Assembly (NCBI RefSeq): GCF_002201535.1
Contig: NZ_NIWW01000006.1
Span: forward strand, 1 to 64,000
Length of the DNA: 64,000 bases
Reading direction: 5' to 3'
Origin: Lacimicrobium sp. SS2-24
GTDB taxonomy: Bacteria; Pseudomonadota; Gammaproteobacteria; Enterobacterales; Alteromonadaceae
In this document: one piece after another, positions 1-9,477 of the stretch
How the letters are laid out: each line of letters begins with the position of its first letter
Position numbering within the stretch: position 1 is the stretch's first letter
The notes under the pieces: model-generated
Databases searched by the model: none
Told to the model about the DNA's origin: nothing
What the model saw: only the letters and a program-made list of their open reading frames with translations
Translations under genes and position numbers: made by a program

Positions 1-79
1 GACGTCTAAAGCTTGGCTGGCGCTCATTCTTCGCTAATTTTAGCCAAGCTTAATACGCCCCATATTGCGGCGTTATGAC
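1..79. repeat. attC-like imperfect palindrome, left end cut by the window
   Basis: Bases 3-18 and 42-57 form a 16-bp inverted repeat with two mismatches; its core, 9-18 against 42-51, is a perfect 10-bp match. The right side continues into GGCGTTATGAC (69-79), which looks like the L'-R' end of an integron attC site. The octamer GTCATAAC at 1398-1405, overlapping the stop codon of the following gene, is the exact complement of GTTATGAC (72-79), as R'' boxes are to R' boxes. The matching left arm of the first site would lie before base 1 and cannot be checked. I see no L'-R' pair after 1405, so the second site is incomplete or the resemblance is chance. The alternative is a simple transcription terminator of the preceding gene, but there is no T tract. 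Confidence 0.35.
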
Positions 80-93
80 TCTAGGAGGGAATT

Positions 94-1404
94 TTGAGCG
101 AGTTTTTCGAAATCGCATATGCAGCAGCAACAAATAGATTGTGCCTATTTACTGGTACTGGATTTTCTAAAGCTGTTTCCGATAATGGAGCTCCAAGTTG
201 GCAGGGGTTATTGGAAAAACTATGTGACCTATTGCCAAACCCTGATGAAATGAAGGAGTCACTATTTCCTGAAGATAAAGCAGCGCAACTTAGTTTAGAA
301 GAGGCTGCTCAGGTTATCTCAATTAAGCTTTCTGCTGTTGGTAAAAATATCCATGAAGAGATCGCTGAATTGATAGTGGAAATAGAGCTCGATGATGAAA
401 TAGAAGAAATCCAAGAGTTTTTCTCTAATAGGTCTTTTAGGGTTATCACCACTAATTATGACAAGTTAGCTGAAAAGTTAACTGGAGAGAATAGTTGTCA
501 ATCGATTACTCCTGGAAGACCCATACCTAGGTCTTCTGCTAACGTAAAGGTTTACCATGTGCACGGTTCTGTCGATTCGCCAGAGAATATGGTGGTCACA
601 TCTGAAGATTATTTTAGGTTTATAAACAGCGATTCTTATTTCTCAAGAAAGTTGAGTACAGTGCTACATGAAAATACCGTAGTAATTTTGGGTTACTCAC
701 TTGGTGACACTAACTTAAAGGCAATAATTAGTGATTACAAAGGTTTTTCAAAAAGCCATGTTATTGGTTCTAATATTTTTTTGGTTTCTAGATCTGCTGT
801 AGATCAACATGTTAAAGACTATTATTCTCATTGCTATGGCATTCGGGTTCTTGATGGACTTAACACCGAAAGGTTCTTTCGAAGGTTAAATAATGAGATT
901 CCGAAAGTCGCTAGTATCACTGAGCGTTCACTGAGGAGCATAAGAAAAGTTGTCCATGATGGCTATCACTTTAAAGATGCTTTTTTAAAGCTGGATGACT
1001 CATTCTACAGAATTATTTCCTCTTTATCGGCCGAAGGATTGAGTCTCAATGACACAAGAGTTGTCGAAATGCTGGGTGAGGTCATTGAATCAAAGAGAGA
1101 GCTAACTCTAGAGAACAACGCTTGGGAACAATACGAGCATCTTGCTGGTTGGTTGGTGTATCTTGCATCAATAATGGAGATCCAAGGGACCTCAATGGAA
1201 GAGCAGTTTTTGGAAGCAACTCTTCGGTCAATGACCACAATGAGAAAAGAATACTACATTGGATATTCTTGGCATGCTTACAAGGCTTGGAGAAAGCGTT
1301 GGCCAGCAGTTATAGCATCTAATCGTACATTGATAAAAAGGCATATAGAAGCTAATACCAGCTGGTCTGATGCCCTAGCTATTGTAAATAGCATTGAGTC
1401 ATAA
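94..1404 (+). CDS. SIR2-family domain protein, possible anti-phage defence effector
   Basis: The N-terminal half carries the NAD-binding SIR2-like fold: GTGFSKA at residues 21-27, the TTNYD motif at 119-123, HVHGS at 155-159 with the presumed catalytic histidine, and GYSLGD at 200-205. The last ~190 residues match nothing I recognise. Bacterial SIR2-like proteins of this type commonly act as NAD-depleting effectors of anti-phage systems; that role is inferred here, not shown. The start is TTG at 94, chosen because TAGGAGGG lies just upstream. The gene is clearly richer in A+T than the following cmoAB, and an attC-like palindrome precedes it, so recent acquisition is likely. No partner gene (helicase, nuclease, Argonaute) follows; one could lie before the window. 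Confidence 0.8.
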   Translation: MSEFFEIAYAAATNRLCLFTGTGFSKAVSDNGAPSWQGLLEKLCDLLPNPDEMKESLFPEDKAAQLSLEEAAQVISIKLSAVGKNIHEEIAELIVEIELDDEIEEIQEFFSNRSFRVITTNYDKLAEKLTGENSCQSITPGRPIPRSSANVKVYHVHGSVDSPENMVVTSEDYFRFINSDSYFSRKLSTVLHENTVVILGYSLGDTNLKAIISDYKGFSKSHVIGSNIFLVSRSAVDQHVKDYYSHCYGIRVLDGLNTERFFRRLNNEIPKVASITERSLRSIRKVVHDGYHFKDAFLKLDDSFYRIISSLSAEGLSLNDTRVVEMLGEVIESKRELTLENNAWEQYEHLAGWLVYLASIMEIQGTSMEEQFLEATLRSMTTMRKEYYIGYSWHAYKAWRKRWPAVIASNRTLIKRHIEANTSWSDALAIVNSIES

Positions 1405-1725
1405 CAAGTGACTGTGGTCATAAGCCAACATTTGGTCCTTGCTGAAGGTCCGCTTCTGGCACTAATCAGAAGCTAGTGGACACTAATGATGAACGACCGC
1501 TGTTTGTCTTTTGATTTTGCTGCCACTGGAAAACTCCGGAATCGACTCGTGTCTTTTGCTTCTATCAACTCCCTGAAAAAGTGAACAGCACTTATCGCGG
1601 ATTCTCGCCCCCCGCTGGGCTACCCTATGAAAATTGGATGACAAAGCTTCGACGGCATTCAGTCTTTGAACTCTCCATAGCCGTCGGCTAAAATGTGCGC
1701 CCGTTCAGTCCTTAAAGTCCCGGTC
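1405..1725. other. Gene-free stretch between the SIR2 gene and cmoA
   Basis: No convincing reading frame. It holds a 7-bp hairpin (GCTTCTG 1452-1458 with CAGAAGC 1467-1473) and two similar fragments around 1449 and 1494 (GTCCGCT, GACCGCT). These look like decayed non-coding sequence. It must also contain the cmoA promoter, which I cannot place with confidence. Confidence 0.5.
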
Positions 1726-2460
1726 ATGATCTCTTCCTCTAAAGACGCTATCTATTCTCAACCTGCTGAGCAGGTGACTGACTTTCGTTTTGACGAGAAC
1801 GTAGCGGAAGTTTTTCCTGACATGATTCAGCGTTCCGTGCCAGGTTACAGCACCATTGTCGATGCGATTGGACAGATGGCTGGCCAATACGCTGAGGCAC
1901 ACAGCAACATCTACGATCTGGGCTGCTCCCTTGGCGCTGTCAGCTTGGCGATCAGCCGCTATGTGCAGACGCCGGGGTGTAAAATCATCGCCGTGGACAA
2001 TTCTGAGGCAATGATTGAGCGCTGTCAGCGACACCTGCAAGCCTTTAAATCCCCCCTGCCCATTGAGGTTATCTGCAAAGATTTGCAGGACGTTGCGATT
2101 ACCGATGCCTCAATGGTAGTGATGAACTTTACTCTGCAATTTATCCCCCCAGAGCAACGCAGTGACCTGATCAAGCGGATTTATCAGGGCATGAAACCAG
2201 GCGGGGTGCTGGTCCTGTCTGAAAAAATCCGCCATCCGGGTGACAAAGGCAATAGCTTACTGGTGGAGTTACACCATGAGTTTAAACGGCGTAATGGCTA
2301 CTCAGAACTGGAAATCAGCCAGAAACGCTCAGCGCTTGAAAACGTGATGCTGACCGATAGTTTCAGTGAACATGAACAACGCCTGCATCAGGCGGGTTTC
2401 AGCGATGTGGTACTGTGGTTTAAGTGTTTTAACTTTGCCTCGATGGTGGCAATCAAATGA
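1726..2460 (+). CDS. cmoA: Carboxy-S-adenosyl-L-methionine synthase CmoA
   Basis: CmoA converts SAM and prephenate into carboxy-SAM, which CmoB uses to build the cmo5U34 wobble modification of tRNAs. The SAM-binding loop is [12 protein letters not shown] (about residues 63-74), followed by the conserved [14 protein letters not shown] strand. The C-terminal [12 protein letters not shown] and ENVMLTDS segments match the E. coli protein almost word for word. The start at 1726 gives 244 residues, close to the E. coli length of 247; an in-frame ATG at 1693 would add 11 residues absent from the family. Neither start has a clear ribosome-binding site. cmoB follows after 10 bases, as one operon. Confidence 0.95.
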   Translation: MISSSKDAIYSQPAEQVTDFRFDENVAEVFPDMIQRSVPGYSTIVDAIGQMAGQYAEAHSNIYDLGCSLGAVSLAISRYVQTPGCKIIAVDNSEAMIERCQRHLQAFKSPLPIEVICKDLQDVAITDASMVVMNFTLQFIPPEQRSDLIKRIYQGMKPGGVLVLSEKIRHPGDKGNSLLVELHHEFKRRNGYSELEISQKRSALENVMLTDSFSEHEQRLHQAGFSDVVLWFKCFNFASMVAIK

Positions 2461-2470
2461 GGATCGCTTA

Positions 2471-3433
2471 ATGCAGGCTTTTCGACAGTTTTTCGCGCTG
2501 CTGGCGGACTCTGAACTCAGTCACTGGCTGGAAGTTTTGCCCGCCCAGCTTGGTGACTGGCAACGACAGCACAAAAAAGACCTGCAAAAATGGCAGAAAT
2601 TGCTGGACAAGTTACCTCAGCTTGAGGCGCACCGGCTGGATTTCAAAGACAGCGTCACCGTCGGTGATGGAACCGATGTCGATGACTACACCCGTCGTCA
2701 GATTATCGGTCTGCTGATGCAGTTTAAACCCTGGCGCAAGGGGCCTTTTCATTTGCACGGTATTCACCTGGACACCGAATGGCGTTCTGACTGGAAGTGG
2801 GACCGGGTGCGTCCGCACTTAAGGTCTCTGCGCGGCAAAAAAGTGTTAGACGTTGGCTGTGGCAGTGGTTATCACTTGTGGCGGATGCACGGTGAGGGTG
2901 CCGAGCTGGCGGTGGGTATCGATCCTTTCCCACTCTTTCTTATGCAGTTTCTTGCCATCCGCCATTTTCATCCCTCACCCGCCGTGCACATGCTGCCTCT
3001 GGGTATAGAACAGTTACCGGCACTCAGGGGCTTTGATACGGTCTTTTCCATGGGCGTGCTGTATCACCGTAAGAGCCCCATCGATTTTCTGTATGAGTTG
3101 AAAGCACAGCTTAAGCCCGGAGGTGAGCTGGTGCTGGAAACGCTGGTGGTAGAGGGTGATGAACATCAGGTACTGGTACCGGGAGAACGCTATGCACAGA
3201 TGCGCAATGTCTGGTTTATTCCCAGCACCGAGGCACTCAGCGCGTGGATGCAACGGGTTGGTTTTAAAGATATCCGCACCGTGGATATCAGCACCACATC
3301 CATACATGAGCAGCGCAGTACCGAATGGATGACTAATCATTCCCTTGCTGATTTTCTCGACCCTGACGATCCAGCCAAAACCATCGAAGGCTACCCTGCC
3401 CCCAAACGTGCAGTGTTAATCGCCTCTGTCTGA
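2471..3433 (+). CDS. cmoB: tRNA U34 carboxymethyltransferase CmoB
   Basis: CmoB transfers the carboxymethyl group of carboxy-SAM to 5-hydroxyuridine at tRNA position 34. The 320-residue product has the family landmarks: PWRKGPF, then [14 protein letters not shown]-like [14 protein letters not shown], the SAM motif [24 protein letters not shown], and the C-terminal [20 protein letters not shown]. The ATG at 2471 follows GAGGAT, which itself overlaps the cmoA stop, so translation is probably coupled. An upstream in-frame ATG at 2366 lies inside cmoA and is not needed. The last 43 bases overlap the 3' end of the convergent gene on the other strand. Confidence 0.95.
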   Translation: MQAFRQFFALLADSELSHWLEVLPAQLGDWQRQHKKDLQKWQKLLDKLPQLEAHRLDFKDSVTVGDGTDVDDYTRRQIIGLLMQFKPWRKGPFHLHGIHLDTEWRSDWKWDRVRPHLRSLRGKKVLDVGCGSGYHLWRMHGEGAELAVGIDPFPLFLMQFLAIRHFHPSPAVHMLPLGIEQLPALRGFDTVFSMGVLYHRKSPIDFLYELKAQLKPGGELVLETLVVEGDEHQVLVPGERYAQMRNVWFIPSTEALSAWMQRVGFKDIRTVDISTTSIHEQRSTEWMTNHSLADFLDPDDPAKTIEGYPAPKRAVLIASV

Positions 3434-4203
3434 GCCCCTGCATTGGCGCTGACGGTCAGCCCCCAGCGCCTGAGAATAGCGTGATACCGGCCACTCTCTT
3501 TGAGCCGGCTCAGCGCCTCACTCAACCGTTTCACCACTTTCGGCGACGTCTTCAGGCCCGTCGCCAGATGCAGTTCATCAGGAAAATCCACTACGGCGTA
3601 TGCTTTTTCCACCTTGTCAGGATCAAATCCTGCCTTGGGTACTTCCACTTCCAGCCCAATGGTATTGGTAAACAACAAATCGATTCGGCCTTTAAACAGC
3701 ATTCCCCAAAGCTGGTGATATTCCACACTCAGGGCCAGGTTTTGCCGGGTTTCACTGAAGCCGTTTCGGCGCAAGTATTGTTCTGCTCCGTAGCCCCTGA
3801 TGGTTCCCACAACATAGTGTCGGGCCTGTGCCAGTGAATCAACCTGCACATCCTGACGCCGTTTAAGTTTTACAAAGAATGCTTCGGAGCGGTAAATCTC
3901 CCCGATCCACTGGAATTGCTTCTGTCTGACCGGGGTTTTGAGTACCGAAATCATGATCACATCAGATTGAGTGAGGCTCATGTCGTAGGCCCGCGCCCAG
4001 GGGGTAAAGTGCACATCAGCCTGAATATCGCTTTGTTCAATCATCGCCTTAACGATTTCATACAAGGCGCCGTCTTTTTCGCCTTGCTGATTGATAAAGT
4101 GATACGGGGGTAAATCTTCGGCCACAAACAACAATCGCTCGGCTGTGGCGGTGTGACTCATCCACCCCAGACACAACAGCAGCGATAGTGTTACAAACTT
4201 CAT
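3391..4203 (-). CDS. Periplasmic solute-binding-like protein (transporter substrate-binding fold)
   Basis: The 270-residue product begins with a Sec signal peptide ending near SHTATA. It then has the bacterial extracellular solute-binding (family 3) pattern: an opening strand [15 protein letters not shown], a [13 protein letters not shown] helix, and a middle segment resembling the cystine/amino-acid binding proteins. The start at 4203 follows GAGAGTG; a longer frame to 4332 lacks a signal sequence at its N-terminus. No ABC permease or ATPase is adjacent, so this may be a stand-alone sensor or scavenging protein, common in Alteromonadales. The ligand cannot be told. Its 3' end overlaps cmoB by 43 bases on the opposite strand. 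A related protein lies at 57047-57757. Confidence 0.75.
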   Translation of the reverse strand: MKFVTLSLLLCLGWMSHTATAERLLFVAEDLPPYHFINQQGEKDGALYEIVKAMIEQSDIQADVHFTPWARAYDMSLTQSDVIMISVLKTPVRQKQFQWIGEIYRSEAFFVKLKRRQDVQVDSLAQARHYVVGTIRGYGAEQYLRRNGFSETRQNLALSVEYHQLWGMLFKGRIDLLFTNTIGLEVEVPKAGFDPDKVEKAYAVVDFPDELHLATGLKTSPKVVKRLSEALSRLKESGRYHAILRRWGLTVSANAGAQTEAINTARLGAG

Positions 4204-4443
4204 AGCAATCACTCTCGGGCATCGCTGCGACAGCTCCTGCTGAATCCGTGGCAAACAACAATGCGGACTATATGGAAATACTACAACAGTGCCACTCGGG
4301 GCCTGGATGTCCTTATTCACCGTTGCCGACAAACCTCGAGGCAGGAGCGCAAAAAACAGCCCGCGCCTGCCTGGATTTGTTCTTTATTTGTTACACAATG
4401 TAACCCGATTCCATGAGCCTGTCATCCACGACCTTCAGCGTGA

Positions 4444-4719
4444 TTACAGGTCTTTAGCCTTAAATCTGGCAATATCTTCATTGAAGGACTGGCGCAAAGC
4501 CTGCTTGGACTTATGCACGATTTCACCGGCAGACCCGATGGTCATGTGCTCATCAGACTTCAGTACCGTGGACTGATACAACATAACCGCCTGCATACTG
4601 GTCTCGCGCTGGGCCGCAGACAGGGGCTGCCCATCGGGCCACTTTCCCGTTGCCACCGCCTCAGCCAGACGCTCATACACCTCAGGGGTCATGGTACTGA
4701 CCATTTGTTGAATATTCAT
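4444..4719 (-). CDS. yeaC: DUF1315 family protein YeaC
   Basis: A small 91-residue cytosolic protein of unknown function that matches E. coli YeaC: TPEVYERLAEAVATGKWPDG near the start, then an AVMLYQ segment and GEIVHKSKQALR. The start at 4719 overlaps the stop codon of the upstream gene as TAATG, so the two are translated together. An upstream in-frame start at 4770 would lie inside that gene and is not used. A ribosome-binding site AGGA precedes the chosen ATG. Confidence 0.85.
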   Translation of the reverse strand: MNIQQMVSTMTPEVYERLAEAVATGKWPDGQPLSAAQRETSMQAVMLYQSTVLKSDEHMTIGSAGEIVHKSKQALRQSFNEDIARFKAKDL

Positions 4720-5111
4720 TATCCTGACTTCTTGATAAAAATCATGCGAACACGATTGATGATATACCACACGAACCCGATAACGGAGCAGCTAATGGCC
4801 AGATTATACTGCATCTGACCGTGCCAGAGACACAGTGCGCCCCCGTCTTTAATCAGGTTCACTGACAACTCGCAGCCCAGCTCTCGCGAAGGCCCCTCAC
4901 CCCAGTATAGAATGGCAAACCCGGCAACGAACATCAGCATCGCCAACATCGACTGGGTCTGGATAGACTGCATACGTTTAAAACGATTAAAACGTTCTTT
5001 ACGCAGAATATCGTCACGGCTTGCCTGACCTACGGCAAAGCCGCAATGCTGACAGCTATCAGCTTTATCAGAGATTTTTTTCTTACAGGATGGGCAATCA
5101 ATCAGTGCCAT
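4719..5111 (-). CDS. Zinc-ribbon membrane protein of unknown function
   Basis: The 130-residue product opens with a zinc ribbon (CPSC at residues 6-9 and CQHC at 20-23). A basic stretch follows, then two membrane segments, roughly residues 53-70 and 104-120. This layout (ribbon in the cytoplasm, then a helical hairpin) is common to small zinc-ribbon membrane proteins without assigned function. ATG at 5111 follows a good AGGAG. It is the first gene of a two-gene operon with yeaC, with a 1-base overlap. Confidence 0.7.
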   Translation of the reverse strand: MALIDCPSCKKKISDKADSCQHCGFAVGQASRDDILRKERFNRFKRMQSIQTQSMLAMLMFVAGFAILYWGEGPSRELGCELSVNLIKDGGALCLWHGQMQYNLAISCSVIGFVWYIINRVRMIFIKKSG

Positions 5112-5251
5112 ACATACTCCTGTTATTCACAGTGTCAGAGGTTAAACGGGATTGATCCAGCACCGGCTACAGACGTCTCTTAACAGCACCGGAAAACGCA
5201 AACCGCGCGGATAATACCGCGCGGTGTTAAAAGTCAATCAGCGGCTATCGG

Positions 5252-6940
5252 CTACGATTCCGATTTACCGGAACGCTGTTTGTCATAGTCGTCCCAGTAT
5301 TCTTTCACCGTCTGCTTCATTTCTTTGCGTAACAACATAATGCCAAACAGGTTGGGTAATGTCATTACCACGATGGCTACCGCAGCAAGGTTCCAAACCA
5401 GGGTGGTATCGGAAAACGACGCCCAGAAAAAGCCGGCCACGTAGAACACCCGATAAGGCATCACTGAACGCGGCCCAAGCAAATAAGTCATGGCACGGTC
5501 ACCATAGTAGGACCAGGCTATGGCAGTTGAAAACGCAAATAGTAGCAAGCCTATGGAAACAATGTATTGACCATAGTCGCCGAAGTATCCCCGGGTAAAG
5601 GCCTGGGTGGTCAGTTGTGCCGAGTGAATCAGAGACTTCCCGGACACCACAATATTGTCTTTTTCAATGCGACCGTCCTGAATGTTCAGCGTACCGGTGA
5701 ATAAGTCTTCCCGTGATCCCACACTGAAGACCACGTCTTCTGCCACAGAGCGGGCATTGATCACGGTGAAGTCACGGTTCAGTGGTTTACCGGAAACCAC
5801 CTCAACTTTACCGTTGTAGGCCTGCACGTCGTGACCGCTGACCTCATTCAGGTACATATACAGTTGCTGCTTATCAGCGTCTTTCTGGTCGGAATAGGTA
5901 CCGGCCACAATCTGCATATCCGCACGCTCGAACACATTATCGAACTTCTCTTTCCACACACCAGAGGAGAGGATCACCAGCCCCGTCAGCGTACAGATAA
6001 TAATGGTGTCGATAAAGGGCTCGAGAATAGACACCATCCCCTCTGAAACCGGTTCATCCGCTTTTGCCGATGCGTGGGCAATTGGTGCCGAACCCTGACC
6101 GGCTTCATTAGAGAACAGACCACGGTTCACCCCACGGTTAAAGGCATAAGCAATGGTTGCACCGAGGAAGCCACCGGCCGCCGCAGAGCCGGTAAAGGCA
6201 TCAGAAATGACCGAGGAAAAAGCCGGACCGATATTTTCGATATTGTAAAAAATGACCGCCAAAGCACCAATGACATAGAGCACCGACATCAGCGGCACGA
6301 TCTTGGAGGTCACCTTGGCAATACGACGGATCCCACCAAGAATTACCAGAGCCAGCAATACGGCGAGCACCGCACCGGTGAGCATGGGCTCCAGACCAAA
6401 GGTCGCCTGCATCCCCTGGGCAATGTTATTAATTTGCGGCAGGTTACCGGTACCAAATGAGCTGATGACCGTGGCAATGGCAAACGCCACTGCCAGCCAC
6501 TTCATGTTCAGGCGTCTGTCCATGTAATACATCGGACCACCTGCCATGGTGCCGTCTTCAGTTTTGACCCGATATTTATGCGACAGGGTCACTTCCACAA
6601 ACTTGGTGGTCATACCCAGAAAAGCTGTCGCCCACATCCAGAACAGCGCAGCAGGGCCGCCCAGAAAGATGGCGAAGGCCACGCCACCGATATTGCCGGT
6701 GCCGACGGTACCGGAGAGTGCCGTGGTCAGGGCCTGAAAGTGTGTGGTATCACCGGGCATGCCCTTTCTATCCAGTTTACCGGTAACGACCAGCCAGGCA
6801 TGCTTAAAATAACGAACCTGAGGAAAGCCCAGATACAACGTGAAGAACAAACCGACACCCAGCAAGACATAAGGGAACCAAAAGGCGCCGCCAAGCATGC
6901 CATCCAGAGAGAGCAATATCTGATTAAAGAATTCCAACAC
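5252..6940 (-). CDS. Alanine/glycine:cation symporter, AgcS family, with an extra loop domain
   Basis: An inner-membrane Na+ (or H+) coupled carrier for alanine or glycine. The N-terminal two thirds carry the family signatures [22 protein letters not shown] and [19 protein letters not shown]. The C-terminus has [20 protein letters not shown] and ends in a charged cytosolic tail. At 562 residues it is about 100 longer than usual. The extra part lies at about residues 335-440, between two membrane segments, and is hydrophilic (for example [15 protein letters not shown]). GTG at 6940 and TTG at 6937 are both possible starts behind AAGGGG; the TTG has the better spacing. The neighbouring gene upstream is 70 bases away and unrelated. 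Confidence 0.85.
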   Translation of the reverse strand: MLEFFNQILLSLDGMLGGAFWFPYVLLGVGLFFTLYLGFPQVRYFKHAWLVVTGKLDRKGMPGDTTHFQALTTALSGTVGTGNIGGVAFAIFLGGPAALFWMWATAFLGMTTKFVEVTLSHKYRVKTEDGTMAGGPMYYMDRRLNMKWLAVAFAIATVISSFGTGNLPQINNIAQGMQATFGLEPMLTGAVLAVLLALVILGGIRRIAKVTSKIVPLMSVLYVIGALAVIFYNIENIGPAFSSVISDAFTGSAAAGGFLGATIAYAFNRGVNRGLFSNEAGQGSAPIAHASAKADEPVSEGMVSILEPFIDTIIICTLTGLVILSSGVWKEKFDNVFERADMQIVAGTYSDQKDADKQQLYMYLNEVSGHDVQAYNGKVEVVSGKPLNRDFTVINARSVAEDVVFSVGSREDLFTGTLNIQDGRIEKDNIVVSGKSLIHSAQLTTQAFTRGYFGDYGQYIVSIGLLLFAFSTAIAWSYYGDRAMTYLLGPRSVMPYRVFYVAGFFWASFSDTTLVWNLAAVAIVVMTLPNLFGIMLLRKEMKQTVKEYWDDYDKQRSGKSES

Positions 6941-7013
6941 TAACCCCTTGTTATGATTATAATTTCAGTGATTATAGGCCTGTCACACTGAGGCTTTCAG
7001 GCCATGGTTTGCA

Positions 7014-8138
7014 TTAAAGTTGGTTCATTACACCGTGAATGGCGATGAGCACGTCTTCACCGAGTCGCTTACAACGCAACGGTGACCATCCATAGGCCGC
7101 GTCCGGCAAATCCGCGTTATCTTTAAACGGCATTTCCAGCGTGTATCCCAGGCACTTGAAGCTATGCGCAATGGCATTTGAGGCCACGGTAAGATTCGCC
7201 TCACCCGGCTTATCTTTGGGATAACCATAAGTATCCTGAAATTCAGGCGTTACTGCCAGTAGCGTCTGTTTGAAGGTAGCTTCCTGGTGGGCCATTTTAT
7301 CGTTGTAATCCGGGATCCCTTCGCTGCCAGCGAGGAAATTATACGGCAGCGCTTCATCGCCATGTACATCAAGAAACATGTCCACACCGGTCTGTTGCAT
7401 CTTGTCACGCACATAGAAGACCTCAGGACTGTTCTCTTTGGAGGGGTGCGCCCATTCACGATTGAGGTTTATCCCTTTGGCATTGGTGCGCAGATGCCCT
7501 CTGACGGACCCGTCAGGGTTCATGTTCGGCACAATATAGAACACCGCTTGCTCGAGCAGTGAACGGGCCAGACCATCATCTTCATCGAGCAGCCGCTCAA
7601 GCAACCCCTCAACCAGCCATTCTGCCATGCTCTCACCAGGATGCTGACGGGCAACAATCCAGATAGCTTTTTTACCCTCATCCGCCTGACCGACAGTCAG
7701 CAAGGACATGTCCCGGCCATCCAGAGTTTCTCCCAGATGGCTCAGTTCACAATCAAAAGAGGTTTGCGCCCAGGCCAATAAATCGAGATGACGCTCGTAA
7801 CTGTAGGGAGCAAAATAGGCATAATAGGTGGTGGCATATTCAGGGGTGTGGTCGATAGTCAGCGTATCGCCGTCAAAGCTGCTTTCGACACGGAACCATT
7901 CCTGGCGATCATAAGACGCTACCGCCTGATACCCTTGCCAGCCTTCCGGGTAGGCGGACTTGGCCAAATCTTCAATATGCAGTTTATGATTGACCATGGG
8001 CGTGGATTCGAGGCGAAAATGAAACCACTGATAAAAATCTGACTGGTTGTCTTTGCGGATCTTCAGACGGATATTGTCGGCATTATCGGCACGGATAACC
8101 TCAATATTTCCGCTATCAAAATTGCAGCTAATTCTCAT
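7014..8138 (-). CDS. M14 family zinc carboxypeptidase, cytosolic carboxypeptidase-like
   Basis: The 374-residue protein has an N-terminal beta-rich domain (about 1-115) followed by an M14 catalytic domain, the layout of the cytosolic carboxypeptidase (CCP/AGBL) subfamily. Zinc ligands are visible: H166 and E169 in QHPGES, and H259 in DVHGDE. The substrate-binding NPDG (207-210) and NLNREW are present, as is the catalytic glutamate, E335, in TLEMPFKD. No signal peptide is present, so it should act in the cytoplasm, trimming C-terminal residues of peptides or proteins. In eukaryotes relatives remove tubulin glutamates; the bacterial substrate is unknown. A single gene between agcS and the thioredoxin. 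Confidence 0.85.
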   Translation of the reverse strand: MRISCNFDSGNIEVIRADNADNIRLKIRKDNQSDFYQWFHFRLESTPMVNHKLHIEDLAKSAYPEGWQGYQAVASYDRQEWFRVESSFDGDTLTIDHTPEYATTYYAYFAPYSYERHLDLLAWAQTSFDCELSHLGETLDGRDMSLLTVGQADEGKKAIWIVARQHPGESMAEWLVEGLLERLLDEDDGLARSLLEQAVFYIVPNMNPDGSVRGHLRTNAKGINLNREWAHPSKENSPEVFYVRDKMQQTGVDMFLDVHGDEALPYNFLAGSEGIPDYNDKMAHQEATFKQTLLAVTPEFQDTYGYPKDKPGEANLTVASNAIAHSFKCLGYTLEMPFKDNADLPDAAYGWSPLRCKRLGEDVLIAIHGVMNQL

Positions 8139-8238
8139 TGTTTTCTGACAAGTAATGAATGACGAGGCTAATCTACCACAATCCTTTTACATTCTCATAC
8201 TCTGAGCTGACTGCGCTGATCAGTCGCGTAAATTTCAT

Positions 8239-8757
8239 TCAGGCGCCGACAGTGAACCATTCACGCAGCTTCAATCCCAATTCCGAGCTGTACCCCATAT
8301 CACTGCCTACCACTTTGCCTTCTTTGTCGAGGATATAGTACGTCGGGTAGCCATATACGCGGAATTGCTGCTTGAGGCCCTCATGCCCCAACAACACATC
8401 ACCGCCAACCTTATTTTGCTCGACAAACTGCCATACCTTCTCGATGCTGGCATAATCCATGGCGATACGTTTAATGCTGATCTGCTCGCTATCCAGCGTC
8501 TCAAGATTACCAATACTGAAACGACAGACCTGACACCAGGGCGCAAAAAAGTAAACGAGAGTGGGCCTGCCATCTCCTTCCACGATCGGTGCACTGCCAC
8601 CATTGAGCAGTGGCAATGCGGTGGTGCTAACCTGATTGCCCCGCTCGAGTAAATCGCGGGTTTGCCACTGATAGATCCCCGCCAGTAGCAGTAACAACAA
8701 AGGCCACTGCCACCAGCCCGACATGTACTTTTTTCCAGACCTGCTCATCATCTTCAC
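8239..8757 (-). CDS. Membrane-anchored thioredoxin-like disulfide reductase (TlpA/ScsD type)
   Basis: A short cytosolic start, one membrane helix (about residues 15-30, WPLLLLLLAGIYQW), then a periplasmic thioredoxin fold. The active site is WCQVC at about residues 74-78, in the FFAPWCQVC context, with the cis-proline region YGYPTYYILD later on. Proteins of this class keep periplasmic cysteines reduced or assist cytochrome or metal-protein assembly; the partner is unknown. The start is uncertain: GTG at 8757 has no ribosome-binding site, and ATG codons at 8751, 8748 and 8724 are alternatives, all keeping the membrane helix. Confidence 0.8.
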   Translation of the reverse strand: MKMMSRSGKKYMSGWWQWPLLLLLLAGIYQWQTRDLLERGNQVSTTALPLLNGGSAPIVEGDGRPTLVYFFAPWCQVCRFSIGNLETLDSEQISIKRIAMDYASIEKVWQFVEQNKVGGDVLLGHEGLKQQFRVYGYPTYYILDKEGKVVGSDMGYSSELGLKLREWFTVGA

Positions 8758-8920
8758 GCATTGACATCAATACTGTCACCAGACCCTGAAGGTACTGATA
8801 ATCTTTCAGCAACGCAATCGCAAGTGCTGTGCGTGGCACCTTACAAATCGTTCATAATTTGCACTAAATAAATCCTCGACTACATTAATGCAGTAACCTC
8901 TGCGGCCCGGAGAAAGGACT

Positions 8921-9466
8921 ATGGCCTCCCGCGATCTCAACGATCTGGTTCCAGCAGCAAAACACAATGCCGAAAAAGTCATCCAGGCCTGTAAACAGGC
9001 CACCGATTTTGACCTGCTAATATACTGCACCCTGCGCACTTTGGAAGAACAGGCGCGACTCTATCGTCAATCCCGCTCTCGGGCCGAGATTAACCACAAA
9101 ATCGCAAAATATCAGCAGCGAGGATTTGGCTTTTTAGCCGACATTCTGGAGGCCGTAGGCCCCTGTTACGGGCCTCATGTGACCAATGCTGCCCCGGGTG
9201 AGTCCTGGCACAACTATGGTGAGGCCTGGGATGCAGTGCCACTGATAGGCGGTAAACCGGCCTGGAATTACCTTCAGGCTAAGATGTACTGGGATGCCTA
9301 CGGCGAAGCAGTGCGCCAGGTTGGCATGAACTGGGCCGGTGACTGGACAGATTTTCGGGAATATCCCCATGCACAGCTGCGGCACGGCAGTAACCCGCTG
9401 AAACTGCTGGCACCGGATGCCCTCAAAGCCTGTCTGATTGACAATAAACTGCTTTCATCCACCTAA
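8921..9466 (+). CDS. M15 family peptidoglycan endopeptidase (endolysin-like)
   Basis: A 181-residue LD/L-alanyl-D-glutamate endopeptidase of the VanY/CwlK type, expected to cut the peptide stems of the cell wall. The metal site SxHxxGxAxD is visible as S95, H97, G100 and D104, and the second histidine is H150 in EYPHAQL. There is no signal peptide, as in phage endolysins that need a holin to leave the cytoplasm. The start follows GGAGAAAGG. A holin-like gene begins 11 bases downstream. No other phage gene is present, so the pair is either a phage relic, a GTA-type lysis unit or a secretion device. Confidence 0.85.
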   Translation: MASRDLNDLVPAAKHNAEKVIQACKQATDFDLLIYCTLRTLEEQARLYRQSRSRAEINHKIAKYQQRGFGFLADILEAVGPCYGPHVTNAAPGESWHNYGEAWDAVPLIGGKPAWNYLQAKMYWDAYGEAVRQVGMNWAGDWTDFREYPHAQLRHGSNPLKLLAPDALKACLIDNKLLSST

Positions 9467-9477
9467 GGAGAACCCCG

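Noticed and set aside
6941-7013. Possible glycine riboswitch ahead of the AgcS symporter gene.
   Set aside because: Only 73 bases separate it from the next gene and no glycine-aptamer-like pattern is visible.
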